Shown here in pieces: positions 37,690-49,345 of a stretch of 64,000 nucleotides of DNA. The notes beneath the pieces are model-generated. The model saw nothing but the letters and a program-made list of their open reading frames with translations, was not told the origin of the DNA and did not search any database. A program made the translations under genes and the position numbers. The first letter of the stretch is position 1. Every line of letters starts with the position of its first letter. The stretch lies in contig JBITNC010000001.1 of NCBI GenBank assembly GCA_050084985.1, forward strand, positions 157,604,001-157,668,000. Reading direction: 5' to 3'. The stretch is from Nageia nagi. Lineage: Eukaryota > Pinophyta.

Positions 37690-38950
37690 ATCATTAGATC
37701 ATATTGTATCCTTATTTTTAGATTTCAATACTCGTAACACTAATCCATAGGCTCCAAGTTTGGTTAATCCTCACTTAAGGTTCCAAACTAATCAAATAGA
37801 ATTAGGTAACAAGGTTATATTAGGTTTGTTATATGTCATCCCTTTTTGAAAATCTTTATCTTAAATTTATAAATTAGTTTCTACTTAACATCCTGAAACA
37901 TTTTTTTTAGGTTCCTTTTTTTATTTAATGATTTCTTGGTTACACCACTTCTTTCCTACACATTTTACTTAAGAACCTATTTTAAATAATAAACTTGCAA
38001 AATATTATGTATTTTAGATGTAGGGGTGTAGCTTTAAATGATATGCCACTTCTCTCACTTTGAATTACCTTGTATGGACTATATATTTATGGAGCTCACT
38101 TCTGCATAGGTTTTTTATTTATTGAATGATTATTTGTATGGTTGTAGTCTCAAGAAAATCATATATCCCACCTTAAAGCTAGGCTCCAAATGATGTTGAT
38201 ATTTTTTCTACTTCATCTTATTTTGTGCTTTATAAATATTGTCCTTAATAATCTTATTACTTTTTTCCTTTATTCAAAGAGATTGCTTGCATCCTCCACT
38301 TTAGAAGATCCTAAATGATAATTTATTAAAAATCATGGATTTTGCCAATGTGATGTTTTAAAATGAGATATTTTAGTAAATGATTGATAAGTAATGTTAT
38401 ACCATCATTTTTCTAAAGGAAATAATTCAACATATTTATGTTATTTATCTTGTGTGAAGCATTTGATTATGTACCTAAATATATTTAGCACCTCTATTTC
38501 CCTATCTATTAAGGGTGATAAGTTGATCTCATATTAAATCATGTTCCATTTAAATAGTTCCTTCTAATAAATTACTTGTGAAGATAATATATTTATCATA
38601 AATAATATTTATACAATGAAGCCTAAAATTATTATCTATTAATATATGTCCTACCTTGATTATTACACATGGATGTTACTATTTATAAAATGTGAATAGT
38701 TGAAAATTTTATCCATTACCACCAAAATGATGCTCTTACCTTCTAACATAAGAAATTGTTCAATAAAGTCCATGGAGATATTTTTCCAAGCTTTATCTTA
38801 GATTAGTAATAGTTGCAAATTCCTTAGTTCATTCATTATTTTCCCTTGTTATATTGGTATTATCAACTAATTTAGCACCCAAATAACATGGATTAATGGT
38901 TAAATATAATATAACTATCTAATAACTAGGATTTTGCAAATTGAAAATAA
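37690..38950 (-). pseudogene. Ty3/gypsy (chromovirus-like) integrase remnant
   Basis: Heavily decayed minus-strand coding. Recognisable pieces in order: ISMDFIEQFLMLEGKSIILV (about 38730-38790), the integrase core around the first aspartate; IIFTSN (about 38570-38600); NMRSTYHP (about 38530), matching the STAYHPQTDGQ block; LEPSFKVGYMIFLRLQPYK (about 38135-38190); and PTSKIHNILQVYYLKxVL (about 37980-38035), the start of the C-terminal module that precedes a chromodomain in chromoviruses. Stops and frameshifts separate all of these. No LTR of this element was identified. Confidence 0.7.
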
Positions 38951-40967
38951 AAGATACAAAGAATTTACCCAGATGATGGGGGATTGAAAGCTTGTTGGTT
39001 AATAGATTGTATTCTCATATGATAGCCCCTAATTTTATAGTTAATCCAAATAATTATAAAGATGATTATTTTGAAAATGATAATTCTAAAGGTGATTCTA
39101 TAGGAGATGATGCTAGAATTGATATACAAACAATCTATATGACTTGGTTTAGCCATCAAGGTTGCTAAGGCTCAATACTAGAGCATATGCATTCTAATCC
39201 TATTATGTTAAAGCATTGTGCATTCTAACCTAGGTTACCATTTGGCCTATCCTTCATTCTTTTAGTTACTTAGATGATATTAATGATATTTTCATGATGA
39301 TGGAATATGATCTTATATTATTATTTTATTTTTATGATAAATCACGATGATGATTCTTATGATTCATCTATATCTATAATGAATACTTCATCATTATTTT
39401 ATAAAGCATTCACAAGTTTCATTTTGAGTTCATATAAGTGGACCCACTTAAAATGATGTGCATAAAGATTAAGATAAATTATAGGAAATCACTTAGAATC
39501 ATGAAGGATGAAACTAGCAAGTGTAAAAAGAAAATATAAAGGGAGATGTATGGGTCACCCAATTAGGATTACCTCAAGGTGAAAGCCATATTAGTTTGCA
39601 TAGCATTGGATGAAGCATGTATTTTTTGGGTAAGCTTTGCTTACAAGCTTGATAACTTGATGCGTGATAAAGGTACCCTTATGATAATTGACCGAAGTAG
39701 AAGGGAACTAATCAAAAATATGTATGACCAATTGGTCAATATCATGTGTAGTGTCATCACACCAAGTGCAATATGCATCAAGATGAGTTGGGAAGTGGGG
39801 AAGCACTCTTTATCAAAACACTAATTGCATCTCCATATCACACCATTATGACAAGTACAAAACTTCATGAAGCATCCAATGGAGGAATGAAACACAAAGC
39901 AAAGTAAACAGGGTGGAACAAGTTTTAAGTAGTTAGACCATGGTTTAAACTAAGAAACATGAAGGATAATAAAATCTTAATTTTAGAACCTATAATGATG
40001 AGTGTGTATGATGATGTGTAGGAGATGTTATAGAGGAAATATTTCCTCCAATTCTTGAAATATTTTGAAGGCTAAAGTTGGGAGTTATATGTGAGTTTGA
40101 TCATAAGCTTGGAAAAAGGTTAAGTATGAATATGCAAGGAGGAGTTCATTATAAACACAATATTATTAATGGAGGTCACAAGATTTATAGTAAATGGTAA
40201 TCATATGTGATGAGAGAGGCACTCCTTAGCTAATGAGATGAAGATTTTTCTATACAAAGATGAATCTTTCAAAGAGAAATAGCTATGGCATTTTAGTCAA
40301 TTCCTTTATATCTTTGTGGCATATGTCGGTGCAAGTAATCGGATTATTTCACCATGTATGAAAGAAAGAATATGATGAGAAGTTATCATTTTACTTTCTT
40401 TTATTCCTTGAGACAAGATAGGAAAGTCAACATCCCAAAATTCCTACTCTATTCCTTATAAAAAAACTATAGATGACTTCAATAGAGGAGAGGTTAGAGA
40501 ACCCATGAATTAGGATCTCCTTATGATGATATTTAATCATATAACCATGAAGAATGGAGGGCCTATGTTTGTTATAGGTCATATTTCAAAACTAGATAAA
40601 GTCAATCATAAAGGAAAGGAAGTGATGCATGAAGATTTGGGTGGCGAGAGGATAAAAAGAAGGTGCATATAAAAAAGGCAATCTCATAGATTTCATAAAT
40701 GGTAACAATTAATTTTTCTAGAGCTCTTAGAAAGTATAAAGGACCATTTCCAAAGCAAGGAGTCTATTGCAAAGTCTCCAATTAATGAGAAAGGTGCTAA
40801 AGTTAGAATGGATAAGAATGGTGTTCAACAAAAGTACCTATTATAGATGCTCAAATAGGATAAATACATTTTTGTGGAAGTCATATCCTCATGCATAAAG
40901 ATGAACCATTGAACAACTTGGTATCTAGTTTATTAAAGTAGGTAGAAACAATGAGGAGAAGGCTATT
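38951..40967. other. Unassigned AT-rich DNA
   Basis: No gene family recognised. The frame at 39579-39824 is open for 81 codons, but I see no known domain in it. Confidence 0.4.
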
Positions 40968-41118
40968 TGATGACCAAAATGTGACCATAAAGCCTGTGAG
41001 TATATTAAAATCCTGCCACCTTCTTGTCTCTCACTTTCTTCTCTCCATCGTTCACTTTCTACTTTTTGCTCCATTTTATTATAAAACCCATGCATATATC
41101 AACATAAAGCGCGCGCAC

Positions 41119-41211
<93 letters not shown>

Positions 41212-41526
41212 AACATAAAGCTTATGCATATATGCAAAAAAAAGATAGGAAAAAAATCTAAGTCCTCAAAATATGAAAATGATATTTCAAGGATTAACAC
41301 ATGGGTTTCTTGGCTCAAATTCCAATGTCTTAACCACTACAATTATATTTTTCTCACCAAAAATATACCCTTTTTTTAAAATAATTTTTCCACTTGATAT
41401 ACACACAAAGGATGTTAATATATGCATAAGATTTATATGAAACAGAGTGAAGTGGAGAAAGTGAGCAACATGTAGGTGGCAAGATTTTGATATATGCACA
41501 AGCTTTATATTCACATTTTGGTAGTC
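40968..41526. mobile_element. Fold-back repeat around a CA/TA microsatellite
   Basis: The left arm (about 40968-41108) and the right arm (about 41405-41526) are inverted copies. Left reads GACCAAAATGTGACCATAAAGC; the complement of the right reads CTACCAAAATGTGAATATAAAGC. Both go on to ATCCTGCCACC or ATCTTGCCACC and a CTCACTTTCT block. The loop contains (CA)n (41116-41192) and (TA)n (41193-41210). It may be a MITE or another fold-back element; no target duplication was identified. Confidence 0.55.
41116..41210. repeat. (CA)n(TA)n microsatellite
   Basis: About 38 CA units after a short CG-rich start, then nine TA units. Long open frames on both strands here are artefacts of the repeat. Confidence 0.95.
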
Positions 41527-42153
41527 TATTATGAAATAATGATGGTATACATGGAGCTCCACATCAAAGATCTAGTAGATTAGTGAAATTGAAAAAAAAA
41601 AAACTTTTATTTTTTATTCAAACTATGATGTTAAATATCTCAATCTTGGATATAATTTGGTAGAGTTTCATAAGTGTAGTTTGTTATAAAAAAAATATTT
41701 TAAATTTATTGTGACTTGTGTTGAAGATATTAATAGTTTGTAAAAGGTTTGAGTTATTTTCAACACTTTCTCCTAATATAATAAAAAATAGAGAAAATCA
41801 CTTGGGTTAGTTCAAAATACCCTCAAGTGGATCCATAATTTACACTTTATGTTAATAAAATAAAATACTTAAATAAATATATTTTAAATAACCAAAATAC
41901 ATATTAAGTATCTACATATTTTTCCTTTTAGTGATGTGTTTGAGGGAGAGAACTTGATACCACATGCCCAAAATAAAAATGATACTAAACTTTGATGAAG
42001 CCTTGCACTCTTACACTTATGAAGATATTATAAATAAATGTTAACTAACATAGAAAAGTATATTCTAAAAAAACATAAAATGATCAAAGGTTGAAAAGGA
42101 CACACAAGAGCTTAGATGGGTACATTTTTTTAAAGTAAAGTGAAAGGTATTGA

Positions 42154-42183
42154 CACTAGACCAAAATGAGTTATTGGGGGTGG
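42154..42183 (+). repeat. CACTA terminal inverted repeat, left
   Basis: Starts CACTAGACCAAAA and ends TTGGGGGTGG. Preceded by the target duplication TGA. Confidence 0.75.
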
Positions 42184-42470
42184 TTTTAAACCATTGCCTA
42201 ATATATTTTTCGACAGTTATTCACCCATCACCTATCAGGCTACCACCAAAAGTCCTCTCTCTACAATGGGGGCTAAAAACTTCCCATATAAAGTGATCAA
42301 AACTGCCATTTAATGTAATAAAAAGGTAGTTATACATTGCCTCTTTATTGACTAATGAGGGTAGCTTAAACCATCATGCAATTCACCTCCTTATTCTTTT
42401 AAATGGTAGTTTTAGCCATTACTTTATATTTTAATGTGACAGTTTATAACCGCTACATAGTATTCACATT
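42180..42470. repeat. CACTA subterminal repeats, left
   Basis: Variants of one short motif in both orientations: GGTTTTAAACCATTGCC (about 42182), GGTAGTTATACATTGCC (about 42327), GGTAGCTTAAACCATCATG (about 42360), GGTAGTTTTAGCCATTAC (about 42404), CAGTTTATAACCGCTAC (about 42440). In the CACTA family such motifs bind the TNPA-type protein. Confidence 0.6.
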
Positions 42471-42637
42471 TTTTTTTAAAATGGCATAGCGTGGAAGCAT
42501 TATTCCAAATGGAAGAATGCTTCTAAGCTACACCATCCTCGGTTACCCGAGGCACTTGAGCTCAATCATAGTGAGCCCAATTATGATGCTAACCATGGAC
42601 TCTTGAAGGATGGCCCAATGAAGTTAACCAATCATCG

Positions 42638-42639
<2 letters not shown>

Positions 42640-42698
<59 letters not shown>

Positions 42699-42704
42699 GT
42701 ATGT
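42640..42704. repeat. (AT)n(ATGT)n microsatellite
   Basis: About 23 AT units followed by five ATGT units. Confidence 0.9.
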
Positions 42705-42779
42705 AAATGGTGAAAGATAAATGCATGCTCATGATAAGTGCATTATATGATATAAAATGATCCAAATGCACCAACATAT

Positions 42780-43060
42780 GAAATTATTTAATTACACCCT
42801 ATTGGTATGAAATGATGCTTTTATACAATATGATATGAAATGATCCAAGTGCATGCTATGATATATGAAATGATCCAACTAGACCATATTGGTTTGAAAT
42901 AATGCAACTGTACCATATGATATGAAATTCATCTAAGTACACCATATGGTCTAAAATGATGTAATTGTGTCATATGATATGAAATGATCTAAGTACACCA
43001 TATGATATGAAATTATTCAAATATGCTCTACAGTTCCAATTATTACTCAAATGATTCAAA
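42780..43060. repeat. Degenerate tandem repeat, unit about 30 bp
   Basis: Recurring ATATGATATGAAATGATCCA followed by AGTACACCAT-like bases, with units of roughly 29-31 bp and many substitutions. Short stretches of the same motif recur near 43520 and 44140. Confidence 0.6.
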
Positions 43061-43119
43061 TATGCTCTACAGTACTACTACCACAACATTCAATTTACAA
43101 TAACCAAGTAAACACATCC

Positions 43120-45200
43120 ACACTAAAGAAGCATTTTTTGAAAATTTGAAATAAAATATAAAACCTGGTAGACATGTATGCAAAATGTAGAAGATGCATG
43201 ATGCAGACACAGTTTTATGGGTACAACAAGGACACCAACTTTCCACTTTTAGACTATTTTTTTACACTTAGAATTTTTTTGGGTTAAATAGTTGATTTCC
43301 TTCTTTAAGAAAATTTATGGGTTGAACAATTGGTTTCCTTCTCCAAGCTAGTTTTTGGATCATATGATGTATTTAAATCATTTCATATCATATCATAATT
43401 TATTTTGTAAAAATATTCTCATACAAGCTAGATAATGAAAGAGCCCATAAGTGATAAGTGATACAAGCAGAGGCATGGGGTAGAGAAGAGGAGACAGAGG
43501 TGAGACGAGGCAATTGCAATTGTACCATATGACATGATATGATTTTGCCTTATAAACATAGACATATATGAAGGAAAATACTTTATACCATGTTTGGTAG
43601 GTTATTCTCAAGATATCATACACAAGCCATAACATTTGATTTACAAGCACCAAGTACACATATGCATACACCCAATTCAAGTTTTATGGGTATTTTGGTA
43701 GTGAAGTTCAAAGCTCCCTCAAGATTGCCTATGCAACCAAGTAGGTCAACAATTCATGTATAATGATTAATCCTATGATTGTAGGATATGCAAAAAATGA
43801 AAAATTGTAAAGAATTCTAATAAGATGCAAATGTTATGTGTAAAATTGGGTACATGATTAAATATTGTTCTTTACAAAAGTATCAAAAACTAGTCCAAAA
43901 GTGGTAAGTTGGAAAAAATATGCTTATAATACTTGGAAAATGTTCAACCCAAAAATTTAAATGTTATGTTATCTTACCTTCACAATAAGCACAATAATTT
44001 ATCTTTCTCCCAGGATAACCTATTCACAATATCATGAATTAGATAAGTTAGGGGTAGCTATATTTAGAAGCTCTCAATAGATTTATCACTGTTATGCTTC
44101 AACATTTTTCATAATGTTACTACACAAACAACTTGGATGATTCAAATATATGATATGCAATGATCCAATACCACAATATGATAAGAATTATAAACTTTTA
44201 AGCATATGCAAGATGCAATGCTTGGGAATTGTTTAACAAGATGCATGATGTAAAACATAGTTTCATTATCTGTAATGATTGCAAGATACTCGCTACAAAA
44301 TGATATGTATGCAAAATTAAATGTAATGCAAAATATGAAATAATACATGCTACATTGACACCTTTTCCAACCTTCTTGACTATGCAACCTATCTTGAAGA
44401 AGCTCAATAAGATTCATATATGCTCTATAAGCACCAAGTAGACACATTTTGATTTACAAGCACCAAGTAGACACATTTCAATTTAAAAGTACTAAGTAGA
44501 CACATACACACACCCAAGTAGCACATTTTGAAAAAAATGAAATGGAACATAAAACCTCATAAACAAATGCAAAATGTGGATGATGCATGATTGCAAACAT
44601 AGTCTCATGGAATGCAATGGTTGGAGGAAATGCAATTCATGACTACAACAAGGATACCCTTAAACTCTGATCTGATAAACCTATTGGGAACCATATATTT
44701 TTTCTATGTTTGGCTAAGTATTACAAGCATGTTTTTTCCAACTTATCATTTTTGGACTTATTTTTAACACTTGGAAAATTTTCTAAGTTGAACAATTACT
44801 TTCCTTCTCCAAGCCAATTTTTGCAGGATATGGCGTATTGCAATCATTTCATATCACATCATATAGTGAAAAATAACAAGAAATTCATATCACATCATAT
44901 GATGTATTTTGATAGTGAATTTCAAAGCTCCCTCAAGATATATCTTGCATAGCTAAGAAGGCCAACAATGCATGTATAATGATTAATCCTATGATTACAA
45001 GATATGCAATTCATGGCTACAAAAAGGATATGCAATTCATATGATGTATTTAATTTATTACATATCACATATCATAATTTAAATTTATGCTCAAATGATT
45101 TAAATATACCCTATAGTTTCATACATTGCTCAAATATTTCAAATATGTTCAATAATATTATTACAACATCTCATATTTTAAGATAAGTAAAAAACTTCTT
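43120..45200. pseudogene. Left PPR-derived block of the CACTA, partly duplicated
   Basis: Fragments of PPR sequence in both orientations. GATGCATGATTGCAAACATA followed by GTCTCATGGAATGCAATG (about 44580-44620) corresponds to the PPR core KMHDANIVSWNAM. 43677-43735 is an inverted copy of the 111-bp unit found at 57.4-58.1 kb. The stretch 43120-43790 recurs at about 44520-45010, offset 1.2-1.4 kb, which indicates a large tandem duplication. No frame is maintained. Confidence 0.6.
44428..44517. repeat. 29-bp tandem repeat
   Basis: GCACCAAGTAGACACATTTT recurs at 44431, 44460 and (as GTACTAAGTAGACACA) 44489, a 29-bp period. It is the reverse complement of the GTGTCTACTTGGTGCTTG segment of the 111-bp repeat on the right side. 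Confidence 0.75.
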
Positions 45201-46140
45201 TTTTGGGCCAAGCAATAAAGGAGCCACATATATTTTCTTGTAATGTTTCATAATCACCACATAGTCTATACAACTTGACATGCACTTTATAGAAAACTAG
45301 AACATTAACTTTACAATAATTTGGACCCAAAGGTACATGATACTAAACCATATGGAATCGACCACTATATGATTTTCTGCAATTAGTAAGCAAGATTTTC
45401 TATCACATTTGGAATTCAATGTGATTTGTAATCCCTACATGAAAAAGTAATAGCCCATATAAATACATTGCATAACATCTAAGTCCACAATTTTAAACTT
45501 AAGATAATAGTGATTGTACCATATTTGGTAAGCCTTGGTTAACACCTACAGAGCTATTATTTCTACTTTGATCTAATTGGGTATCCTATTTTATATTAGC
45601 CATTTGGAATTATGTACAAGGAATCATTACAATTTAGGGGTGCAACATATAAGCATTTCAAATATGAAATCATGAAAAAACTAACACACCTTTAGTCATG
45701 AAACTCAGAGTATCACATCATGCATCTTTTCTCATACTCTTCCCAAATATTTACAATCTTTGCCTCCATCTCCTTTTCAAGCATTTTCTTTATTTATTTT
45801 TAATTCATTATGCATGTGGCAAATTTATACCTTACAACCATAAGTAGAAATCATAGCAGTTGGTGAAACATCTTTGCCAACACCCCAAATTTGACCCCCT
45901 CTTTTAGGTCCTAAAAGATGGGTAAGGGCATCATCCATAATATCTTGATTTACGAAGCTCGACCTAGAAAATGATATTACAACATTCTAGTAACATCACA
46001 TGCATAGTTAAATTGTACCATATTAGAAAAATAATCAATAAAATAATTATTTTAAGTTAATATTTTTAATGTAATTACAATTTTTGAAGTAACTTCTGGT
46101 GACATGAAAGAGCCATCCTTTTTTTATGAGTTGATAACCA
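45200..46140. other. CACTA interior without recognised content
   Basis: AT-rich DNA between the left PPR block and the transposase remnant. No frame or motif was recognised. Confidence 0.4.
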
Positions 46141-46149
46141 CATAGATAC

Positions 46150-47190
46150 CCTCAGTAGTGGAAGATTTGCATTTGGTTGGCTTTACCTATGCAATATATA
46201 TAATTGGAGAGATATGAGGATAAATTATATGATAAAATAAATATATCATAATGTATAAGTATGATATAATACCATTTCATACTCCAATTGAGCATATATT
46301 TTTTGATCAATAGTATGCATGACATGTTGTTGAGATCTATTTTTTTTGTTCCTTTGCCTAGCCATCTATAACACAACAAAGAAAATAATATAATAATTTA
46401 TTAAGGAGAGCAAGGTGACCCAAAAAACTCACATGAACATAACAATGATATGAACTACCATCACAAATGGCTAGTACTTTCCTCAAAGTCATTATTGCTC
46501 TTAATTTTCATGAAGGCTTTCTAATCTTGTACTGGTAGACGGGGTGGGGGTTAGCAATTCTATATTTATCATTTTCATACTTATCATAATGCATTTTTAA
46601 AAATTGATATTTATTATCATGTAATAATTTTCCAATGTTCATCATTGCCCATTTCTTTATGTTGTCTAGAACATTATACTTTTGCTACATCAAATCATTA
46701 TCTTATTAGACTGCAACATTTACATAAGTATTCAAAAATGGCCTCTATAAAATCTATTGAATAGTCAATTACCTTAACCATTGCCCAACACTTGTTTTTA
46801 ACATATTTTAGGATTTGTTTCTAGTCTCTATAGGTGATAGGGACAATGTCCCTTGCTATTAATCCCAAAAAGATGAAAAGTGCTTGGCATTATTTCCAAT
46901 GGGCTATTCAATTATATTGGTAAAGATCTTCATCTTATTTATCCTACTCCCCTTAAGTGTCAATCTTGTGGCACCTCTCATTTTATGATATAATTGTATG
47001 GCATTAACATGTATATCAACATTTTCACCCTCATTACCCAAAGCATTATCACCCTTGTTGTTGAAAGCATTCTCACCCTCATTGGCCAAAGCATTCTTAC
47101 CCTTGTTGCCCATAACATCATCAAACTGATTTCCAAAATCATTGTCAAATTCATTTCCAATAACATCATCATTTACAACATTCTCCCCAT
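46150..47190 (-). pseudogene. Transposase_24-like (TNPA-type) gene remnant
   Basis: The minus strand encodes RGATRLTLKGSRINKMKI (about 46915-46975), then after a stop PIGNNAKHFSSF. After a frameshift it reads LGLIARDIVPITYRD, a stop, KQILKYVKNKCWAMVK, and later IKKWAMMNIGKLLHDNKYQF. This follows the family order: RG-x-TR, QP(I/V)G, SS-x-LG, P-x-x-Y-x-DW, K-x-x-x-W, KKW. Asparagine- and glutamate-rich repeats of eight codons precede it. The two stops stand where the family has Q and W. The domain name is from family recall and deserves a profile search. Confidence 0.6.
47021..47130 (-). repeat. 24-bp coding repeat (NALGNEGE type)
   Basis: On the minus strand, consecutive 8-residue units NALANEGE, NAFNNKGD and NALGNEGE, with further partial units on both sides. 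It keeps the transposase frame. Confidence 0.7.
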
Positions 47191-47369
47191 TTTATTCAAT
47201 GCTATGACCTGCATCTTTATTAGCTTCATCAACCCTATAACTCTATCATGTTCTAATTATTGAAGTCGTTGGATTTTTTTTAGGCATCCTTTGACAATGG
47301 TTGTATTTTTCTTTTTAGATTTCTTTGGGTACCTCGAGTAATGGTAATTTTCAACTACAAGCACATACC

Positions 47370-47423
47370 AGCATTGAGAAATAAGTTTTTGCATTCAATC
47401 ATTATGAATGCCTTGATAGATAT
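47370..47423 (+). pseudogene. Start of right PPR block, split by the copia
   Basis: Encodes IIMNALIDIY up to the copia target site. The frame resumes at 55872 with AKYGRIHKA, so the PPR motif NALIDIYAKYGRIHKA was interrupted by the insertion. Upstream is AT-rich DNA with no motif. Confidence 0.7.
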
Positions 47424-47882
47424 TGTTAGAATTTGTAATGAAATATTGTGAATATCTAAACTCCTTGTAAATTCAATTAATCACTTAAAGGATATGTAGA
47501 TACCTTAAGGGATTAATTGAATTCTTTATTATGTAGACTTTGACTTTACCATGTGGTTAGTTGGTAGGTTAAAGTTAGGTGATACATTTATTGTAACCCT
47601 AACCTAACCCTTGGGTTAAAGGGAGGTTAGGGAGGTGCTCTCAAGCTATAAATAGAGGGCCTCTCCTCTTGTAACATAACTAAGTTTTTGGAGTAAGATT
47701 ACTCTACTAGTTGTGTAGGAGAGGAAGAGAATAGTTGTAAGAGGGGCATACTTGAGAATTGAGATACTAGTTGTGGATGTACTCCCAAGGAGGGAGGAAC
47801 CACATTATATTTGTGTTATCTTGTGTATGATTGAGTTTCCTAGTCTTGGACCTTGAGGATTAGTTTAGGTCTAAATCCTTCA
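47424..47882 (+). repeat. 5' LTR of the copia element
   Basis: Starts TGTTAGAATTTG, ends AAATCCTTCA. A TATA box in CTATAAATAGAGGGCC begins at 47646. It is identical to the 3' LTR except C at 47851 against A at 55840. Confidence 0.97.
47646..47654 (+). promoter_or_regulatory. LTR TATA box
   Basis: CTATAAATA, 222 bases into the LTR, followed by a pyrimidine-rich CCTCTCCTCTTG. This is the expected core promoter of the element. The 3' LTR carries the same box at 55635-55643. Confidence 0.75.
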
Positions 47883-47884
47883 AT

Positions 47885-47896
47885 TGGTATCAGAGC
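47885..47896 (+). other. Primer-binding site (initiator Met tRNA)
   Basis: TGGTATCAGAGC two bases after the 5' LTR, the standard plant copia primer site complementary to the 3' end of initiator methionine tRNA. Confidence 0.92.
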
Positions 47897-48539
47897 TTGG
47901 TGTGGAAGCTCTTCTTCTTAGTGTGGAAGCTCTTCTTTTTGGTGTTGAAGCTCTTATTCCTTCAATTTTAAGGTCTTGGTGAGGTAAATTCCAAGAGAAG
48001 GTATAAATTTCCTCCTCATTTGGTTATTTTATGGATTATTACATGATGCTACTAACACATTACTTGTTATGTGTTAGTCCTTTTAAATTATGATTAACAA
48101 GTTACAATTTTTTTACTAATTCTCTATGTTACTTGCAATTTTTAAATTGCTATAATTCTTTTAAAAAGGGTTAGTATACTAAAATTGTATTTTTTTTTAC
48201 ATATTATATTGGAATTAAATGTATGTATTGGTTCAATTTATCACAACATTTGCTTAATACCAATATATGATGAAAATTGCAATATATACTAACGTTCTTT
48301 GTGTTATTACTATTTGCTTAAAAATAGTAATATATTATTATGAAATTTCTCATATATATACTACCATTAGAGAAGTTATTGATATGTTACTAAGTAAAGG
48401 CATGAACATTTACAAAAAAAAATGAGAGGAGGATAATTTTTTTTGTTCTACTACAAATTTTTTGAGGGCACAATAATATATATATATATAAATTTTTTTA
48501 TTTTAATTTTGTTTAAAATATAATCAAAAAATATTTGAG

Positions 48540-49010
48540 GGAAGCTGCTACTTGAAGAAACCCTACTATCATATGCCACAACATGCGAATTGTTTGACAA
48601 AATGCCTCCCTGAAATGCAGTCTTCTGTCTCCGATGATCGCAGGATATGCACGCCGAATATGCATAAAATGGATACGTTGGAAGACTCCTCGAGTTGTTT
48701 GCAATGATGCATACAGAGTTCATGGACTGCACTGCTTGCAGGATATGCACCAAACGGCTACGTTGAAATGATCCACGAGTTGTTTGACACCATGCAGATA
48801 GCGTTTCATGAACTGCAATGATCGTAGGATACGTAACAACCCGAAACATTGAAAGGGTAGGTGCACGAATTGTTTGACAAGATGCATGGATTGCACTGAT
48901 CATAGGATATACACACACAAGGCCCATGACTTGTTTGATAAGATGCATGCTACAGACAGACTTTCATGGACTACCATGATCGTAGGATATCCACCATCTC
49001 CTGGTCGACC
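48540..49010 (+). pseudogene. PPR gene fragment in the copia leader
   Basis: Plus-strand PPR repeats broken by stops and shifts. ELFDKM-type segments appear at about 48590, 48745 (HELFDTM), 48870 and 48935. SWTALLAGYAPNGYVE lies at about 48720-48760 and TAMIVGY at about 48815. These match the x-x-LFDKMP...SWTAMIAGYAQNGYVEEA pattern of plant PPR proteins, which act in organelle RNA processing. Spacing of about 93-155 bp fits S-type repeats of 31 codons. The fragment lies between the primer site and gag, so it is part of the element's transcript. Confidence 0.75.
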
Positions 49011-49109
49011 TCACCTCCTCTCTCTACTCTGTAGGGAAGAGGGAAGAATTTTTTATTCAACAAAGGGGATGCACTTCAAATCATATAGTTTCATTAAATC
49101 TCCTTCCTC

Positions 49110-49345
49110 CCTCACCGACCTGCAGTCGTGACCTTTAGGTGGTCAACCACCATCTGGTCGCCCCACGCGACCTCCACCGCCCTACGTGGCCTCCTCCTTC
49201 TCGTCAACTTTGGCCCCTGCTGCCTTCGCCTGCCCCTACCCCTGTGGCTTAAATGGATAGCCCCTAGGAGACTTTGGTCTCCCCTGCCACCTCTGTCCAG
49301 CCTCTCAACCTCCACGCAGCTTACCTTGGCCACCTTCCCTATTTT
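49110..49345. other. GC-rich tract in the copia leader
   Basis: Around 60 percent GC by eye, against about one third in the surroundings. It is open on both strands (49112-49333 minus, 49128-49358 plus) but shows no known domain. It looks like acquired DNA of different origin from the element. Confidence 0.55.

Noticed and set aside
39579-39824. A small gene of 81 codons
   Set aside because: No recognisable domain, splice partners or regulatory signals.
40951-41379. A 142-residue protein with a long TH repeat
   Set aside because: It is the (CA)n microsatellite translated; the opposite strand is equally open.
42780-43060. A CRISPR-like array
   Set aside because: Units are directly adjacent and diverged with no unique spacers, and the context is a plant nuclear transposon.
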